64,000 nt of DNA. Origin: Echinicola shivajiensis (GTDB lineage: Bacteria; Bacteroidota; Bacteroidia; Cytophagales; Cyclobacteriaceae). Below are positions 63,373-64,000 of the stretch, piece by piece. The translations under genes and the position numbers were made by a program. The stretch lies in NCBI RefSeq assembly GCF_018642165.1, contig NZ_JAHHZM010000001.1:620001-684000 (forward strand). Reading direction: 5' to 3'. The notes beneath the pieces were generated by a model. It made no database searches, was not told the DNA's origin, and saw nothing but the letters and a program-made list of their open reading frames with translations. Position 1 is the first letter of the stretch, and every line of letters begins with the position of its first letter.

Positions 63373-63918
63373 ATGATGAAAAAGTCCCACTACGCCTCCA
63401 TATGTTTATTGATTCTTTTTTACTTAAGTCTAGGCCTTGGGCAAAGTGAAGCCCAACGTTATTTGATTTTACAAAAAGGAGGCAAGCAAAAATCCAGAAT
63501 TGTATACAATGAGGGTGATCCGATCACCTACAAACCAAAAGGAGTCGGCTACTTCATGGATGATAGAATCACCGAAATCACAAGGGATTTTGTTGTATTA
63601 AGCGAAAACATCATCAGGCCAGAAAACATTGAAGTCGTGGATGTTCGATATACTGATGAAAGAAATAGGACTATTAAAGCGTTAAGCACCTTGACGGCAG
63701 CTGCGGCAGGTCTTTTGCTCACTGCTGAAACCATCAACAGTCTTTATCAGGAAGGAAGCTTGAGCTACTCCAAAGGGGGCTTAATCATATCAGGCGCCCT
63801 TTTGGCCAGTAGTTTCATTCTCTCCAAGCTCAAAAAGAAGTACTTTAAAAATGAGGGCCGGAACAAAATCCAAATCATCTATTTAGATATCGACAACCCA
63901 GACCCAATTGATCAATAA
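63373..63918 (+). CDS. exported protein of unknown function
   Basis: 181 residues: a signal peptide (ICLLILFYLSLGLGQSEA), a small beta-rich domain (RYLILQKGGKQKSRIVYNEG, FMDDRITEITRDFVVLSENI), a hydrophobic helix pair (about 103-150; LSTLTAAAAGLLLTAETINS, GGLIISGALLASSFILSKLK) and a basic tail (KKKYFKNEGRNK). Likely anchored in the inner membrane facing the periplasm, with a domain that reads like a translational-slope KOW-type barrel only by guess. Family not recognised. Confidence 0.75.
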   Translation: MMKKSHYASICLLILFYLSLGLGQSEAQRYLILQKGGKQKSRIVYNEGDPITYKPKGVGYFMDDRITEITRDFVVLSENIIRPENIEVVDVRYTDERNRTIKALSTLTAAAAGLLLTAETINSLYQEGSLSYSKGGLIISGALLASSFILSKLKKKYFKNEGRNKIQIIYLDIDNPDPIDQ

Positions 63919-64000
63919 GGCTTTAATAGCTTTAAACATGATTGGCAAAGAAACCTAAATAGTACCTTGATTAGGGATTAGGTAAACCCATAAAATTTAC

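Noticed and set aside
1-64000. tRNA or rRNA genes
   Set aside because: No cloverleaf-like or rRNA sequence was recognised by eye; a tRNAscan run would be decisive.

Overview
The window looks like a chromosomal segment of a marine-type Bacteroidota, most likely Cytophagales / Cyclobacteriaceae. The evidence is a SusC/SusD locus, an LpxC-FabZ fusion, the type IX secretion regulator PorX, DUF1735, DUF3822, DUF4296 and DUF1573 proteins, an AT-rich base composition, and promoters of the Bacteroidota form TTTG-N20-TAnnTTTG. The genus is an inference. No rRNA, tRNA, CRISPR array or complete insertion sequence was seen.

Layout. 1-11 kb is housekeeping: a truncated ThiF-like gene, a response regulator, a tsaE-ald pair behind porX, a divergent HD-domain gene, then the lipid A block lpxD / lpxC-fabZ / lpxA / ABC ATPase and two small exported proteins. 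11-19 kb carries DUF4296-mutS2, a short DUF58 / membrane protein / BatA operon, yggS-DUF423 and a PBP4-type carboxypeptidase. 19-27.5 kb is sparse and accessory-looking: about four 170-177 bp tandem repeats, an LD-carboxypeptidase, an SGNH lipoprotein, structured intergenic DNA with decayed reading frames, a dispersed 'ATCCGTGGAATCCGTGAGA' repeat, several small genes, and an orphan contractile-injection-system sheath gene split by an amber codon. 27.5-37.2 kb is a complete minus-strand polysaccharide utilisation locus (ECF sigma, FecR, SusC with STN domain, SusD, DUF1735/F5-8C lipoprotein, GH29 alpha-L-fucosidase), probably for a fucosylated glycan.

37.6-48 kb returns to core genes: a HAD protein with a D-to-N change in motif I, a cNMP/CBS/nucleotidyltransferase sensor, DnaJ-like protein with CbpM, DUF1573, a RecD-like helicase, two Nudix proteins, DUF3822, coaD and pyrE. 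An 18-bp perfect stem-loop with a U-tract sits inside the beginning of the DUF3822 gene. 48-52 kb is a large GH31 enzyme with Fn3, discoidin, dockerin and cohesin modules. 52-64 kb holds TIGR02757, a LysM protein, NfeD, a truncated globin, plsC, gatC, a 934-residue membrane/TPR protein, a MacB-type ATPase, a PduO-type adenosyltransferase, ilvE and an exported protein of unknown function.

Most of the window is ordinary. I found no clearly new multi-gene system. The items most worth a second look are the broken orphan sheath gene, the intragenic terminator-like hairpin in DUF3822, the cohesin-plus-dockerin GH31 enzyme, the tandem repeat block, and hairpins placed inside the fucosidase locus.
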